Shown in pieces: positions 52,241 through 61,380 of a stretch of DNA of 64,000 nt. Source of the stretch: Actinomycetota bacterium (GTDB lineage Bacteria; Actinomycetota; Aquicultoria; Aquicultorales; Aquicultoraceae); the NCBI GenBank assembly GCA_018333515.1, contig JAGXSZ010000022.1:62001-126000 (forward strand), given 5' to 3'. Under the pieces are notes generated by a model, which worked only from the letters and a program-made list of their open reading frames with translations, was not told the DNA's origin and did no database searches. A program made the position numbers and the translations under genes. Numbering within the stretch: position 1 is the stretch's first letter; each line of letters opens with the position of its first letter.

Positions 52241-52362
52241 GCTATCCCTTCGCCGGCATTATCCAGAAACGACCCCGCCTCAACTTTTCGGCCGTTTTTC
52301 AGGTTCTAACGGTCGTGAAGTCTCTCTTCACCTCTCAGCCGCCGATAAGCAGCTCCCGCCTC
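52241..52362 (-). promoter_or_regulatory. TPP (thiamine pyrophosphate) riboswitch aptamer
   Basis: Minus-strand conserved blocks in order: GGCGGCTGAGAGG, TTAGAACCTGA, CTGGATAATGCCGGCGAAGGGA, which match the THI-box core (CUGAGA, GAACCUGA, GGAUAAUGCC, GAAGGGA). An extra stem AAACGGCC/GGTCGTTT lies between the ACCTGA and CTGGATAATG blocks. It precedes thiM-thiE-thiC-thiL-thiD and is followed by a terminator hairpin. Confidence 0.92.
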
Positions 52363-52501
52363 ACATTATGCAATTATTTAACAGATATCATAACCAAAAG
52401 CGCGTCGACGAGCAATACTTTCGCACACGGGACGGCAACGTTGGACGGCTCGACTCCCGCCGGCGGCTGCCGCAATACTCTTCCCCATGCGGGACGCCCA
52501 A

Positions 52502-53125
52502 CTATGCCCGCGGTGACGTCGTCGACACGTTCTCGGACGGAGCGTCCCCGCCATAGAGACGCAGATATTGCCCGAAGATACCCGCGTTTACCAGCAACGC
52601 ATAGAAGAGCGTAAACGCCGCACCTATCAACAGGCCTATCAGGCCAACCATCGCTAGAAGGGATGCCGCGAACGCGAGCAAGACCGAGACGACATAGTCA
52701 CTCGGGTTTGCTTTGGCGAGCTCTATCATTTGGTTGAACTTGAACGCGTCGCCAATCTCCTCGTTTCTGGAAAACCGCATGAATACGACCGGGATCACGA
52801 AGTAATAGAGAATGTTAAAAATGCTGCCCAGCGCCGAACTTACGCTCTGGATGATTCCTACGATGATGCCTATGACCAGCCCATAGGCCAGCGCCACTAT
52901 CAAAGCCTTGATGCCGGTCGTAAAGAAACCATTCCAGTCATCCCACTCCGGCAAAACCGGGTCGACGCCTCCGGCCACGTTTTGCAGAACTCGCACATAG
53001 TATCCCATTAGCGGGACAATAGGAATAAGCAGAAACGAAAAGAGTGTCAATAAGCCTCCGATGAGGACTTTCTTCAGCCAGTTCGGGTCTTGCAAGACGT
53101 AAGAAAATGCCTGCGAATAATTCAT
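52502..53125 (-). CDS. DUF4013 multi-pass membrane protein
   Basis: 207 residues. MNYSQAFSYVLQDPNWLKKV then IGGLLTLFSFLLIPIVPLMG, GYYVRVLQN and LPEWDDWNGFFTTGIKALIV are characteristic of DUF4013. About five membrane helices. AAAGGAGTATTTC precedes the ATG. Lies upstream of the riboswitch on the same strand; function unknown. Confidence 0.88.
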   Translation of the reverse strand: MNYSQAFSYVLQDPNWLKKVLIGGLLTLFSFLLIPIVPLMGYYVRVLQNVAGGVDPVLPEWDDWNGFFTTGIKALIVALAYGLVIGIIVGIIQSVSSALGSIFNILYYFVIPVVFMRFSRNEEIGDAFKFNQMIELAKANPSDYVVSVLLAFAASLLAMVGLIGLLIGAAFTLFYALLVNAGIFGQYLRLYGGDAPSENVSTTSPRA

Positions 53126-53492
53126 GAAATACTCCTTTCTCGTCAGGGTCGCGCCTTTCGCTTGAATCGTGCTTCGGTGCCTGCTTTAAATAGGTAGCGC
53201 CGGTACTTAGAGCAAGCCTTCTTATTGCGCGACACCCCCCTATATGCCCTAAATTATGGATAATTACACGCCATGCCGCCAAAAACGACGATATCTCATC
53301 AAGATATCGCTAAATCATCGCACTATCATATTAACATGCCCTCTTGAGAATGAATTAGCGATTGCTTACGATATTCCTGCCTGGAGCGGGTCAAATATTA
53401 CATCTTATATATTATTTAAGCGATTCCTCTCCAAGTCGTCTTAATTTCAAGGGATAATGGGGATAGGGAGATTGATCGAAATGGAGCGTGTT

Positions 53493-54008
53493 ATGACCCA
53501 AATTTTTTCCGGCCGAAAAGCGATGGGCGCCATCGGGAGCCCGGTCTTTCTCGTTACAGCAGCGCACGAGGGTGAGCGCGGCATCATGACCGCGAACATG
53601 GTCGCGGGCATCTCGTTTAAGCCGCCGCTCGTTAGCGTCTCACTCAGCAATCACTCCCAGACCGGCAAACTCGCCGGCGCCAGCCGTGAATTGGCTCTAA
53701 ATATCATCCCCGCAAGTTTGATGGAGTTGGCCAAGAATGTTGGCCGGAGCAGCGGGTACAAGCTAGACAAGTTCGAAGAGTTCGCTATCGAGACCATCAC
53801 GGGCGAAACCACTTCTTGCCCGCTGGTAAAAGACGCAGTGACCGCCCTCGAATGCAAAATCGAGAGCGCGACCGATATCGGGTTGCACAGCCTGTATGTC
53901 GCGCGGGTCACGGCCTATCACGACCTCAACCCCGGAACCCCGCTCTACCTCTTTCATGGGCGGTATTTCGCCCTCGGCGAGGAGTTGGGCTTCGATACTC
54001 GCTCCTGA
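53493..54008 (+). CDS. Flavin reductase family protein (flavoredoxin-like FMN binding)
   Basis: 171 residues from ATG 53493 (GGAG six nt upstream); the frame extends to an ATG at 53457. Split-barrel FMN fold: VFLVTAAHEGERGIMTANMV, KPPLVSVSLSNHSQTGKL and SRELALNIIPASLM. Members reduce or bind flavin in electron transfer. Single gene, convergent with mltG. Confidence 0.88.
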   Translation: MTQIFSGRKAMGAIGSPVFLVTAAHEGERGIMTANMVAGISFKPPLVSVSLSNHSQTGKLAGASRELALNIIPASLMELAKNVGRSSGYKLDKFEEFAIETITGETTSCPLVKDAVTALECKIESATDIGLHSLYVARVTAYHDLNPGTPLYLFHGRYFALGEELGFDTRS

Positions 54009-54015
54009 CGGCCGA

Positions 54016-54990
54016 TTATTCCTGGCTTGCTTTATACTGATTCTTCGCGTTCAAAAACTCGTCGTAGGTCTTTGTAAAGACATGCCTACCCGAGTTGTCC
54101 GGCGCGAGAACATAATACAGGTATGGGTCGCCGGTGGGATTGAGAGCCGCTTCAATCGACGCGACGCTCGGGTTGCAGATAGGGCCGGGCGGCAAACCTT
54201 TGTTTTGGTAGGTGTTATAGGGTGAGTCTATCTTTAAATCATCCAGAGTCAACCGGTCTTTCCAAACCGGCAGCGCATACTGGACCGTAGCATCGATTTG
54301 GAGAGGCATCCCCTTTGTTATGCGGTTATAAATTACAGAAGCTACCAACCCCCGCTCATCGTCGACCCTCGTCTCGCGCTCTATCATCGACGCGATGACC
54401 AGAATCTCGTATCGCGTTCTGCCGTATGTCTGCGCATTATCCCAGTTGAGGTTAGATGTCATCTCTTCGAACCGGCCCAGCTGGATATTGACAAGCTCTT
54501 GCACGGTAATATCTTCCCTGATGTTGAAGGTATCGGGGTAAAGATATCCCTCCAGGCTGCTCGTCGGAGCCCCGCTCTCACGCAGGAACTCATACTCCAC
54601 CAAGATGAGCCGCTCATTTACGGCTGAGAGATACTCTTCTTTCATTAATTTGGTGCGCGCCGCTACACGATCCGCAATCTGAACAGCGGTCCATCCTTCG
54701 GGGATGGTCAACTTTACGTACCTTATAGACGGGCCTTTGATGAGCCGGCCTATTACGACCTCGTTATCCATGCCCGTCTTAAACTCGTATTCGCCGGGTT
54801 TGAAATCGCCGCCGACGCCCCGCTGCCTTACTAAAAGCCTAAAGACGAGCGCGTTGTTGACGACCTTCTTATCCTCAAGGAGGTCGGCTATCGCGGTCGC
54901 CGTCATACCCTCTCGTATCTCGACGGTGACGGCTTTTTGCGCCGCCTTCCCGCTCTTGTTTCCCGCGCTCAACGAATACGTCGCCGCCAA
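54016..54990 (-). CDS. mltG: Endolytic murein transglycosylase MltG (N-terminus uncertain)
   Basis: 324 residues from a TTG at 54990. LysM-like N-terminal part; catalytic Glu in IASMIERETRVDD (about 219), LEGYLYPDTFNI, and LPPGPICNPSVASIEAALNP near the end. Cleaves nascent glycan strands. The only standard starts lie after the membrane anchor: the same frame continues upstream without a stop and encodes KKIIAIISLVLVIAVVALAA, but no ATG, GTG or TTG precedes it back into ruvX. The real start is probably a rare codon such as CTG at 55080, or there is a sequence error. Confidence 0.9.
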   Translation of the reverse strand: MAATYSLSAGNKSGKAAQKAVTVEIREGMTATAIADLLEDKKVVNNALVFRLLVRQRGVGGDFKPGEYEFKTGMDNEVVIGRLIKGPSIRYVKLTIPEGWTAVQIADRVAARTKLMKEEYLSAVNERLILVEYEFLRESGAPTSSLEGYLYPDTFNIREDITVQELVNIQLGRFEEMTSNLNWDNAQTYGRTRYEILVIASMIERETRVDDERGLVASVIYNRITKGMPLQIDATVQYALPVWKDRLTLDDLKIDSPYNTYQNKGLPPGPICNPSVASIEAALNPTGDPYLYYVLAPDNSGRHVFTKTYDEFLNAKNQYKASQE

Positions 54991-55058
54991 CGCGACGACC
55001 GCTATTACGAGTACTAGCGATATTATCGCTATGATTTTCTTAAGTATTCCTGCTTTAG

Positions 55059-55505
55059 CTACGTGTTTTCCTGTTCCCAGTTTCTTTGAGCCCCCGTTTC
55101 CTTTGAGTCTAAATATGCTTGAAGTATGAGTGTGGCCGCGACCTTATCTACTACTTCTTTTCTTTTCTTACGGCTGACATCGGCTTCCGCCAACGCCCGC
55201 GACGCCGAAAGTGTCGTCATCCGCTCGTCCCAGGTGCGAACCGGCACCCCCACAAATTCTTTGAGCTTCCCCGCAAAGACCAGGGTCGCCTCGGCCTGCG
55301 GTCCGACCTCTCCCCTCAAGGAAAGCGGCAAACCGATTACTACCTCGTCGACACCGTGCTTCTCGCACAGCTCCCGAATGTGCGCCAGGTGGGCGTCGTC
55401 CGCCCCCCTTACAACAGTCTCCAGCGGCAACGCCGTTCGCCCCGTAGGGTCGGACATCGCCAGGCCGATTCGCCGTTCCCCGAAATCTACGCCCAAGACG
55501 CGCAT
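55059..55505 (-). CDS. ruvX: RuvX/YqgF family pre-16S rRNA nuclease
   Basis: 148 residues. RVLGVDFGERRIGLAMSD at the start, EVVIGLPLSLRGEVG, VRTWDERMTTLSA and VDKVAATLILQAYL: RNase H-like fold with conserved acidic residues. Trims the 5' end of pre-16S rRNA. ATG overlaps the alaS stop (TAATG). Confidence 0.96.
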   Translation of the reverse strand: MRVLGVDFGERRIGLAMSDPTGRTALPLETVVRGADDAHLAHIRELCEKHGVDEVVIGLPLSLRGEVGPQAEATLVFAGKLKEFVGVPVRTWDERMTTLSASRALAEADVSRKKRKEVVDKVAATLILQAYLDSKETGAQRNWEQENT

Positions 55506-58135
55506 TATTTCGACAACATTCCCTCTATCTCCTTAAGGCCTTCCGCGAGCGCCTTCTCGATACCCTCCGGGTCTTTCCCGCCGGCCTGGGCGAGGTCCGG
55601 CCTTCCGCCGCCCCCTCCGCCTACCAGCGGCGCAATCTTCTTTATCAGATTGCCGGCGCTAAAGCCGCCTTTGACCTTGTCGGGCGTCGCAGCCGCGAGC
55701 AGCAGCGCCTTACCATCAACGGCGCTAGCGAGAAGCAGCACCGACGAACCGGCCTTTTCGCGCACCAGGTCGGCGTAGACGCGAAGGCTGTCCATATCCG
55801 ATGCCTCGACCCTTTCGACGATTACCCTCGTAGCCTCGATTAGTCTGGCCCGCGAGATAATCTCAGTTATCCGCTCTCCCGCCGAGCGCATCTTAGCCGA
55901 CTCCAACTGCTGGGCTTGCTCTCTAATCGTCTTGACAAGCATGCCGACCTTCTCCGCTACGTTGCCGGGGTCGGTCTTGAGGATGCTCGCGACCTCATAG
56001 AGTTCGTTCTCCTCATTGTGAAGGTAACGTAGGGCGGCGCCGTTGGTTACCGCCTCGATACGGCGCGTGTTGGCGCCGACGCTTCCCTCGCTCGTTATCT
56101 TAAATAAACCTATCTCGCTCGTGTTGCCGACATGGGTTCCGCCGCAAAGTTCCCGGCTGAAATTACCGACCTCCAGCAAGCGGACAAAATCGCCGTATTC
56201 CTTGTCGAAGAGCGCCGTTGCGCCGCTCTCGCGCGCGAAGTCGTACGATGTGACAAACGCCCGCACCGGGTGGTTCTCAAAAATCTTGGCGTTCACCAGT
56301 TCTTCTACTTTGCGAAGCTGCTCCCTGGTGATCGCGGAGAAATGCGTCAGGTCGAAGCGGAGCCGTTCCGGCTCGACGAGTGAGCCCGCTTGCTTGACAT
56401 GCTCCCCCAGCACCAGGCGAAGAGCCCACTGGAGCAAGTGCGTCGCGGTATGGTTTCTCTTTATCGATAGGCGCCGTTCGAGTCCGACCTCGAGCCGGAC
56501 CGCCTCGTCTATGCTTATCTTTCCCCTGGTCACTTTCCCGACGTGGACAACGACGCCCTCTACGGGTTCCCGCGCATCGGTGATGGTCACTTCGCCCGTA
56601 CCGGTGTCTATAAACCCTTCGTCGCCGACCTGGCCGCCCTTCTCGGCATAGAACGGCGTTCGGTCAAGGACTATCTCTACTTCGTCGCCTTCGGACGCCT
56701 CGGTGACGACCACATTGCGCTTGATTATCGCTTTAATCACAGCCCGCGCCTCGTCGACCTCGTACCCGAGAAACTCGGTCTTGCCGAATTCCTCTTTGAC
56801 CTCTTCGTAGACTTCGCGGTCGACCGCCTCTTTTTCTCCCGCCCAGGACGCCCTGGCACGCTCCCGCTGCTCTTTCATCAACCGGACAAAGGTCTCCTTG
56901 TCGACCGATATGTTATGCTCTTCCGCTATCTCTACCGTCAACTCGAGCGGGAAACCGAAAGTGTCGTAAAGCCTGAAAACAAAATCTCCGCTAAGCGCCG
57001 CGTTTGAGCGTTGCGCCGGCTCGATCGCTTGTTCGAGCATGTTTAGCCCCTGCTTCAGCGTCTCCATAAACCGCACTTCTTCATGGCCGGCGATGCGGCG
57101 TATGAAAGCGGCGTTATCCGACAGCTCGGGGTAGGCGTTCTTCATCGTCTCCACCACCGTATCGACTACCCGCTCGATAAAGGGAGCCTCTAATCCGAGC
57201 AAGCGCGCATGCAAGATTGCCCTTCTAAGAAGCCTTCGCAAGACATAACCGCGCCCCTCGTTCGAGGGCAACACCCCGTCGTTTACCATAAAGGTCAACG
57301 CCCTGCCATGGTCGACGATTACCTTGAGAGAGATGTCCGTTTGCGGGGATGCCCCGTAAGCGACACCGGTCAGCTTGACGACCTTGTCGACAATCGCCTT
57401 GAGCAGATCGGTCTCGAAATTGGTCTTCGTATTTTGGAGGACTCGCGCGATGCGTTCGAGCCCGGCTCCGGTATCGATATTCTTCTTCGGAAGCGGATGG
57501 AGGTTCCCCTCGCCATCCCGGTTATACTCCATGAAGACAAGATTCCATATCTCCAGGTAACGGTCGCAGTCACAACCGACACTGCAGCACCCGTCCGCGC
57601 ACCCGCAATCCGGGCCGAGGTCATACATAATCTCCGAGCAAGGCCCGCACGGGCCGGTCGCCCCGGCCGACCAGAAATTGTCCTCATCGCCCATCCTGAA
57701 AATGCGCTCCTCGGCGAGGCCCATTTCGTCGCGCCATATCATGAAAGCCTCGTCGTCGTCCTGGTAGACTGTGACGTACAAGTTCTCCACCGGCAGCTTC
57801 AATTGCTCGGTGACAAATTCCCATCCCCACCTTATGGCTTCCTTCTTGAAGTAGTCCCCGAACGAGAAGTTGCCGAGCATCTCAAAGAAGGTCAGGTGGC
57901 GCGCCGTTTTACCGACGTTTTCGATATCGGTCGTGCGCAGGCATTTCTGGACCGTCGCGGCCCGGGTATAGTCGACCTTCTTCTCGTCGAGAAAGACCGG
58001 TTTGAACTGGACCATCCCCGCCGCCGTAAGCAGCAGGGTGGGGTCATCGGGGACCAACGACGAACTCGGCAAGACCTTGTGTCCCTTACTCTCGAAAAAG
58101 GCTAAAAACTTCTTTCTTATTTCGTCCGACTTCAT
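55505..58135 (-). CDS. alaS: Alanyl-tRNA synthetase
   Basis: 876 residues, full length. Class II core with AATVQKCLRTTDIENVGKT; editing domain with HTATHLLQWAL (zinc-binding His) and ELCGGTHVGNTSEIG; C-Ala domain ending GGGGGGRPDLAQAGG. A Cys-rich insert CGCADGCCSVGCDCDRY lies near residue 180, also found in other Gram-positive AlaS. First gene of alaS-ruvX-mltG. Confidence 0.98.
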   Translation of the reverse strand: MKSDEIRKKFLAFFESKGHKVLPSSSLVPDDPTLLLTAAGMVQFKPVFLDEKKVDYTRAATVQKCLRTTDIENVGKTARHLTFFEMLGNFSFGDYFKKEAIRWGWEFVTEQLKLPVENLYVTVYQDDDEAFMIWRDEMGLAEERIFRMGDEDNFWSAGATGPCGPCSEIMYDLGPDCGCADGCCSVGCDCDRYLEIWNLVFMEYNRDGEGNLHPLPKKNIDTGAGLERIARVLQNTKTNFETDLLKAIVDKVVKLTGVAYGASPQTDISLKVIVDHGRALTFMVNDGVLPSNEGRGYVLRRLLRRAILHARLLGLEAPFIERVVDTVVETMKNAYPELSDNAAFIRRIAGHEEVRFMETLKQGLNMLEQAIEPAQRSNAALSGDFVFRLYDTFGFPLELTVEIAEEHNISVDKETFVRLMKEQRERARASWAGEKEAVDREVYEEVKEEFGKTEFLGYEVDEARAVIKAIIKRNVVVTEASEGDEVEIVLDRTPFYAEKGGQVGDEGFIDTGTGEVTITDAREPVEGVVVHVGKVTRGKISIDEAVRLEVGLERRLSIKRNHTATHLLQWALRLVLGEHVKQAGSLVEPERLRFDLTHFSAITREQLRKVEELVNAKIFENHPVRAFVTSYDFARESGATALFDKEYGDFVRLLEVGNFSRELCGGTHVGNTSEIGLFKITSEGSVGANTRRIEAVTNGAALRYLHNEENELYEVASILKTDPGNVAEKVGMLVKTIREQAQQLESAKMRSAGERITEIISRARLIEATRVIVERVEASDMDSLRVYADLVREKAGSSVLLLASAVDGKALLLAAATPDKVKGGFSAGNLIKKIAPLVGGGGGGRPDLAQAGGKDPEGIEKALAEGLKEIEGMLSK

Positions 58136-58224
58136 AATTTATGTCACCCTTCAAAGGCAATGTAACGATTGCGGGATTTTTTCTCCATATCATTATAGGC
58201 TATTTAGCGCCGCTTTTGCCAAAC

Positions 58225-59325
58225 TTATGTCTTAGAATCCACCGGACACGCGGCCGACTCCTCGGCGCCCGGTGCGCTGTCGCGTTCCCGGAAGTGGAGG
58301 TAGAGCGCTTTGCCGACTGCGGCAATCGGTATGGCAATCAGCATCCCGATGAACCCGAAGAGCGTGCCTCCGGCCAAAATCGCGAAAATTACGACCACCG
58401 GATGAAGATTTACCTGCCGGCTCATTATCCTGGGGGATATGACGGTGCTGTCGAACTGCTGGATCGCGATGAGGACGAGAACCGTGATAAGCGCCAGTTG
58501 CCAGGAGGTTCCCAGAGCGATGAGCACCGCCGGGGCACCCCCTATGATCGGACCCAAATACGGGAGAATATTGAAGAAACCGATGATGAACCCGAGAAGT
58601 ATCGCGTAATCGACGCCGATTACCCACAAACCGACACCGGACAAGAGACCGACGATAAGCGCGACCATCGCCTGCCCTTTGAGAAAACCGCCGACGATAC
58701 AATCGATTTTCCTTATTATCTCCATCCCCTCGGCGCGGTGTCTTTCGGGGATCATCTCGTTTATCGTCGTACGCAAGACGCTGAAGTCTTTGAGAACATA
58801 GAATGCGATTATCGGGGCGAGGATAAGGTTGAGCACGCCTCCGAACAGGCTGACTGTAAAAGTCGGCACATATAGCGCCGCACGCCGCGCGAACGATGTT
58901 ATCGAATCCTGCACGCCGATGATGAAACGAGTCACCCCCGAGCCCTTAAAGTAGTGATGGCTCGCTATAAAATCGTTTATATAGAGGCCGACGTTGGCTA
59001 TATATTCGGGGATTTTCGAGATAAGGCTATTGCTCTCCCTGTAGAGAATGGGTCCGACATACATGCTCGAAAGCGTGAGCGCGACGAGGATTCCAAGATA
59101 TGTGAGAAGAAGAGCGATGATTCGGGGCATACCCTTGTCGTCGAGGTAGTTGACGACCGGGCGCAATATATAGACGATTGCCATGGCGTACAAAAACGGC
59201 ATTATTACCGCACGCAGACTGCTCAATACGTAGAGCGCGACCCCTATCGTGATTATCACGCCGACACATGCCCACGCGACTATTCCCACGCTCTTAACAC
59301 GTTCAAGCCCGTTTTCGGTTTTCAA
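58225..59325 (-). CDS. AI-2E transporter/PerM family membrane protein
   Basis: 366 residues. TTG start at 59325 with GGAGGCGTAG upstream, directly after the sigma-factor stop. About seven to eight membrane helices; VLKDFSVLRTTINEMIPERH, IVGGFLKGQAMVALIVGLLSG and GFFNILPYLGPIIGGAPAVLIAL are family marks. Members export signals or ions; substrate unknown. Cotranscribed with sigma and anti-sigma genes. Confidence 0.92.
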   Translation of the reverse strand: MKTENGLERVKSVGIVAWACVGVIITIGVALYVLSSLRAVIMPFLYAMAIVYILRPVVNYLDDKGMPRIIALLLTYLGILVALTLSSMYVGPILYRESNSLISKIPEYIANVGLYINDFIASHHYFKGSGVTRFIIGVQDSITSFARRAALYVPTFTVSLFGGVLNLILAPIIAFYVLKDFSVLRTTINEMIPERHRAEGMEIIRKIDCIVGGFLKGQAMVALIVGLLSGVGLWVIGVDYAILLGFIIGFFNILPYLGPIIGGAPAVLIALGTSWQLALITVLVLIAIQQFDSTVISPRIMSRQVNLHPVVVIFAILAGGTLFGFIGMLIAIPIAAVGKALYLHFRERDSAPGAEESAACPVDSKT

Positions 59326-60126
59326 CTACGCCTCCCGGTCACGCAGCATTTTCTCCCTTAAGACCTCAAGCGTGCGCCTGAGAAGTCTAGAAACGTGCAT
59401 CTGTGATATACCGAGCTGTTGCGCTATCTCCGTCTGGGTCAAACCGCGAAAGAAACGCAGGTAGAGTATTCTTTGCTCTTGCCTGCTCAATTCCTTGAGC
59501 GCGTCAGCCAGGCACGTTCTATCCTCGATGCCGATGAGTTCTTTATCGTCTTCACCAATATACTCTAAAAGCGAAAAACTATCATCGGTATCAGAAGACA
59601 AATCCCGGTCGAGAGAGACAAAACTATAGACCTCGCTCGTTTCCATCGCTTCGATTACTTGCTCGGAGGTGACGTTGAGGTGCGCCGCGATTTCGGCTAC
59701 CGTCGGCGACCTCCTTAAATCTTGGGTCAGCGCGTTTACGGCATGTGTGACCAGAAGATTTAGTTCTTGAAGGCGCCGGGGTACCTTGACCGCCCATCCC
59801 TTATCTCTAAAGTAGCGCTTGATCTCCCCTACGATGGTCGGTGTAGCATACGTCGTAAACTCGACCGCCCGTTCCACATCGAACCTGTCGATCGCCTTTA
59901 TCAGGCCGATAGTACCGACCTGTATCAAATCCTCTACCGGCTCACCCCGGTTTTTGAAACGCCTCGCCAAATACTCGACGAGATTTATATACATCGACAC
60001 GAGTTCATCCCTGACCTCGGGTGATTTGCTCTTTCCATACTCAATGAACAGCTCTAACGTATGGGTTTTATCCCAGGCTAAAGCTTTATTGTTTTTACGT
60101 GTTCTTCTCTCCTGCGGGCTGGCCAA
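59326..60126 (-). CDS. RNA polymerase sigma factor, SigB/SigF/SigG type
   Basis: 266 residues from TTG 60126 (AGGAGG upstream, 10-nt spacing), close to the ~255-262 usual length; frames reach ATG 60186 and GTG 60216. Region 2: NLVEYLARRFKNRGEPVEDLIQVGTIGLIKAIDRF; region 3: SLDRDLS and LRRSPTVAEIAAHL; region 4 helix-turn-helix: LTQTEIAQQLGISQMHVSRLLRRTL. Directs stress or developmental promoters, with activity set by the preceding anti-sigma-type gene. Confidence 0.93.
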   Translation of the reverse strand: MASPQERRTRKNNKALAWDKTHTLELFIEYGKSKSPEVRDELVSMYINLVEYLARRFKNRGEPVEDLIQVGTIGLIKAIDRFDVERAVEFTTYATPTIVGEIKRYFRDKGWAVKVPRRLQELNLLVTHAVNALTQDLRRSPTVAEIAAHLNVTSEQVIEAMETSEVYSFVSLDRDLSSDTDDSFSLLEYIGEDDKELIGIEDRTCLADALKELSRQEQRILYLRFFRGLTQTEIAQQLGISQMHVSRLLRRTLEVLREKMLRDREA

Positions 60127-60223
60127 AACTACCGCGCCTCCTCGATAAAATAGACGTATGCGCCGCCTAAGCCGAGCTTTAGCCATCCACGCGAGACCTC
60201 TTGGATCGCTTCGCACCCTTAGC

Positions 60224-60601
60224 CTAAACTACGTACTTAACCATAAGTAAATTTCTCGATCTCTCGTCCACACGCGTCCATTCGACTTTGTCCATGACCG
60301 AGTTAAGAATCGAAAACCCGAATTTCTGTAAGAGTTCATCCCCGAGGGCCTCGGCGCTGCCCAGGCCGGGTACGAGTATCTCCAAACGGTCCGGGTGAAT
60401 ATTGAATGCGACGTTGAAGACCTCTTGCACAGGGTCGTCCAACGCGATAACGTACGCTTCGTCGATGGCCATCTTAAGGTCCTCCAGCGAATCGACCGTG
60501 AAATTCATGCGGCTTGCGATTCCGGCTACGGCTAACCGTATGAGTCGCGCGTATTCCCTGCGCGCCGGGACATTCATCTCTACCCTGTCGATAATCGTCA
60601 T
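60224..60601 (-). CDS. Anti-sigma regulatory factor (RsbW-like GHKL kinase)
   Basis: 125 residues. FTVDSLEDLKMAIDEAYVIAL is the N-box of the HATPase_c_2 anti-sigma family, though the canonical Asn after the Glu/Ala pair is not conserved; LEILVPGLGSAEALGDELLQKFG stands where G-box residues should be and lacks a clear DxGxG. So it may bind the sigma factor with weak kinase activity. Eight to ~100 nt before the sigma gene, depending on its start. Confidence 0.85.
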   Translation of the reverse strand: MTIIDRVEMNVPARREYARLIRLAVAGIASRMNFTVDSLEDLKMAIDEAYVIALDDPVQEVFNVAFNIHPDRLEILVPGLGSAEALGDELLQKFGFSILNSVMDKVEWTRVDERSRNLLMVKYVV

Positions 60602-60873
60602 CTTCGCTTATCACCTCAAATAATAGAATGCGCCCCGATTTTGAGCGACATTCGCCTTTCATCAAAACCCAGACCGCACTCTAACCTTGGCATGCGGCAT
60701 TCATGCGTATTCGTTAAGTCATCGCGAACGGCTTAGGTCTGATTGGCTTGCTGACGAGCCGGGCTCGTACGGGTGGTTTAGCGCCCTCTAAAAGGATGAG
60801 CGCTTTTAGGCTTACATCAATACTTATATCCACAGCGCCGATAATCTAACACTTTTCCCGGATTTATATGCCC
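60602..60873. other. Gene-free region upstream of the anti-sigma operon, part 1
   Basis: About 270 bp with no convincing frame. It should hold the promoter of the anti-sigma/sigma/PerM operon, but I could not identify -35/-10 boxes with confidence. The palindromic element (60874-61009) and a terminator (61124-61172) follow. Confidence 0.4.
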
Positions 60874-61009
60874 CAGGGATTTAAATTGATCGTAGCTTAA
60901 GCCCTTTATAGCTGATAGCGGTCACGCATATTCGATTATCAGGGCTAAAGCCCTGAGCTGCTACGAGCGCGGGGCTACGCGAAATAAATCATGCGTTTCA
61001 AAATCCCTG
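60874..61009. repeat. Palindromic interspersed element, copy 2 (inverted)
   Basis: 136 bp, CAGGGAT at one end and AAAATCCCTG at the other. On the minus strand it reads GCTCAGGGCTTTAGCCCTGA, then TAATCG, ATATGC and AAGCTACGATCA, the same order as copy 1 at 22339. The extra length is in the left inner part. No gene inside. Confidence 0.75.
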
Positions 61010-61123
61010 TGCCCGATTGCCGATATGACATTAACGGGCGGCACCAAGCTAACGCACGACGCATGTACCACCTTCGAATGAAATTCTATCATATGCAGGC
61101 TTTTCATTCCACAAAACTTATGG

Positions 61124-61172
61124 CATAAAAACAGAACCGACCCTGTGGACTTTTTAGTCCGCAGCGCCGGTC
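61124..61172 (-). terminator. Rho-independent terminator after the TPR/thioredoxin-like gene
   Basis: Minus strand: ACCGGCGCTGCGGACT ... AGTCCACAGGGTCGGT, a long stem with a 4-nt loop of A, then TCTGTTTTTATG. It lies ~210 nt past the stop of that gene; the interval holds no sure gene. Confidence 0.75.
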
Positions 61173-61380
61173 ATTACCCATGTGCCGTAGTCGACAACGT
61201 CAACTCAACGACCTCGAAGGCCAACTGTAACGGCACGGCCCGAATTCGCAAAGCCGGAAGTCTACCGGGCAGATGATACATTTTTCCCGGTTTGTCACAA
61301 GCGTCGACTGTCTAGACGAAGCGTTTCGCCGCACTATGACAGTTTCATGGTACTGGCTACTGTTTGATACGTGCACGTTG
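61173..61380. other. Gene-free region upstream of the terminator
   Basis: About 200 bp, the 3' region of the TPR/thioredoxin-like gene. A minus-strand frame (61200-61400) with a CIICPVDFRLCEFGPC stretch overlaps the gene end; it has no ribosome site and is not called. ACCGGGC ... CCCGGT repeats at about 61265-61302 could form a hairpin. Confidence 0.3.

Noticed and set aside
57209-58105. 298-codon plus-strand frame
   Set aside because: It is antisense to alaS, which has all its family motifs. Its product has no recognisable domain, and long antisense frames are expected in GC-rich genes.
58141-58875. 244-codon plus-strand frame
   Set aside because: Antisense to the PerM-family gene; composition is that of a shadow frame.
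61228-61305. GCAAAGCC and ACCGGG/CCCGGT blocks that recall a cyclic-di-GMP riboswitch
   Set aside because: The 5' GGCAAA block and the receptor part are absent, and no plus-strand gene follows.
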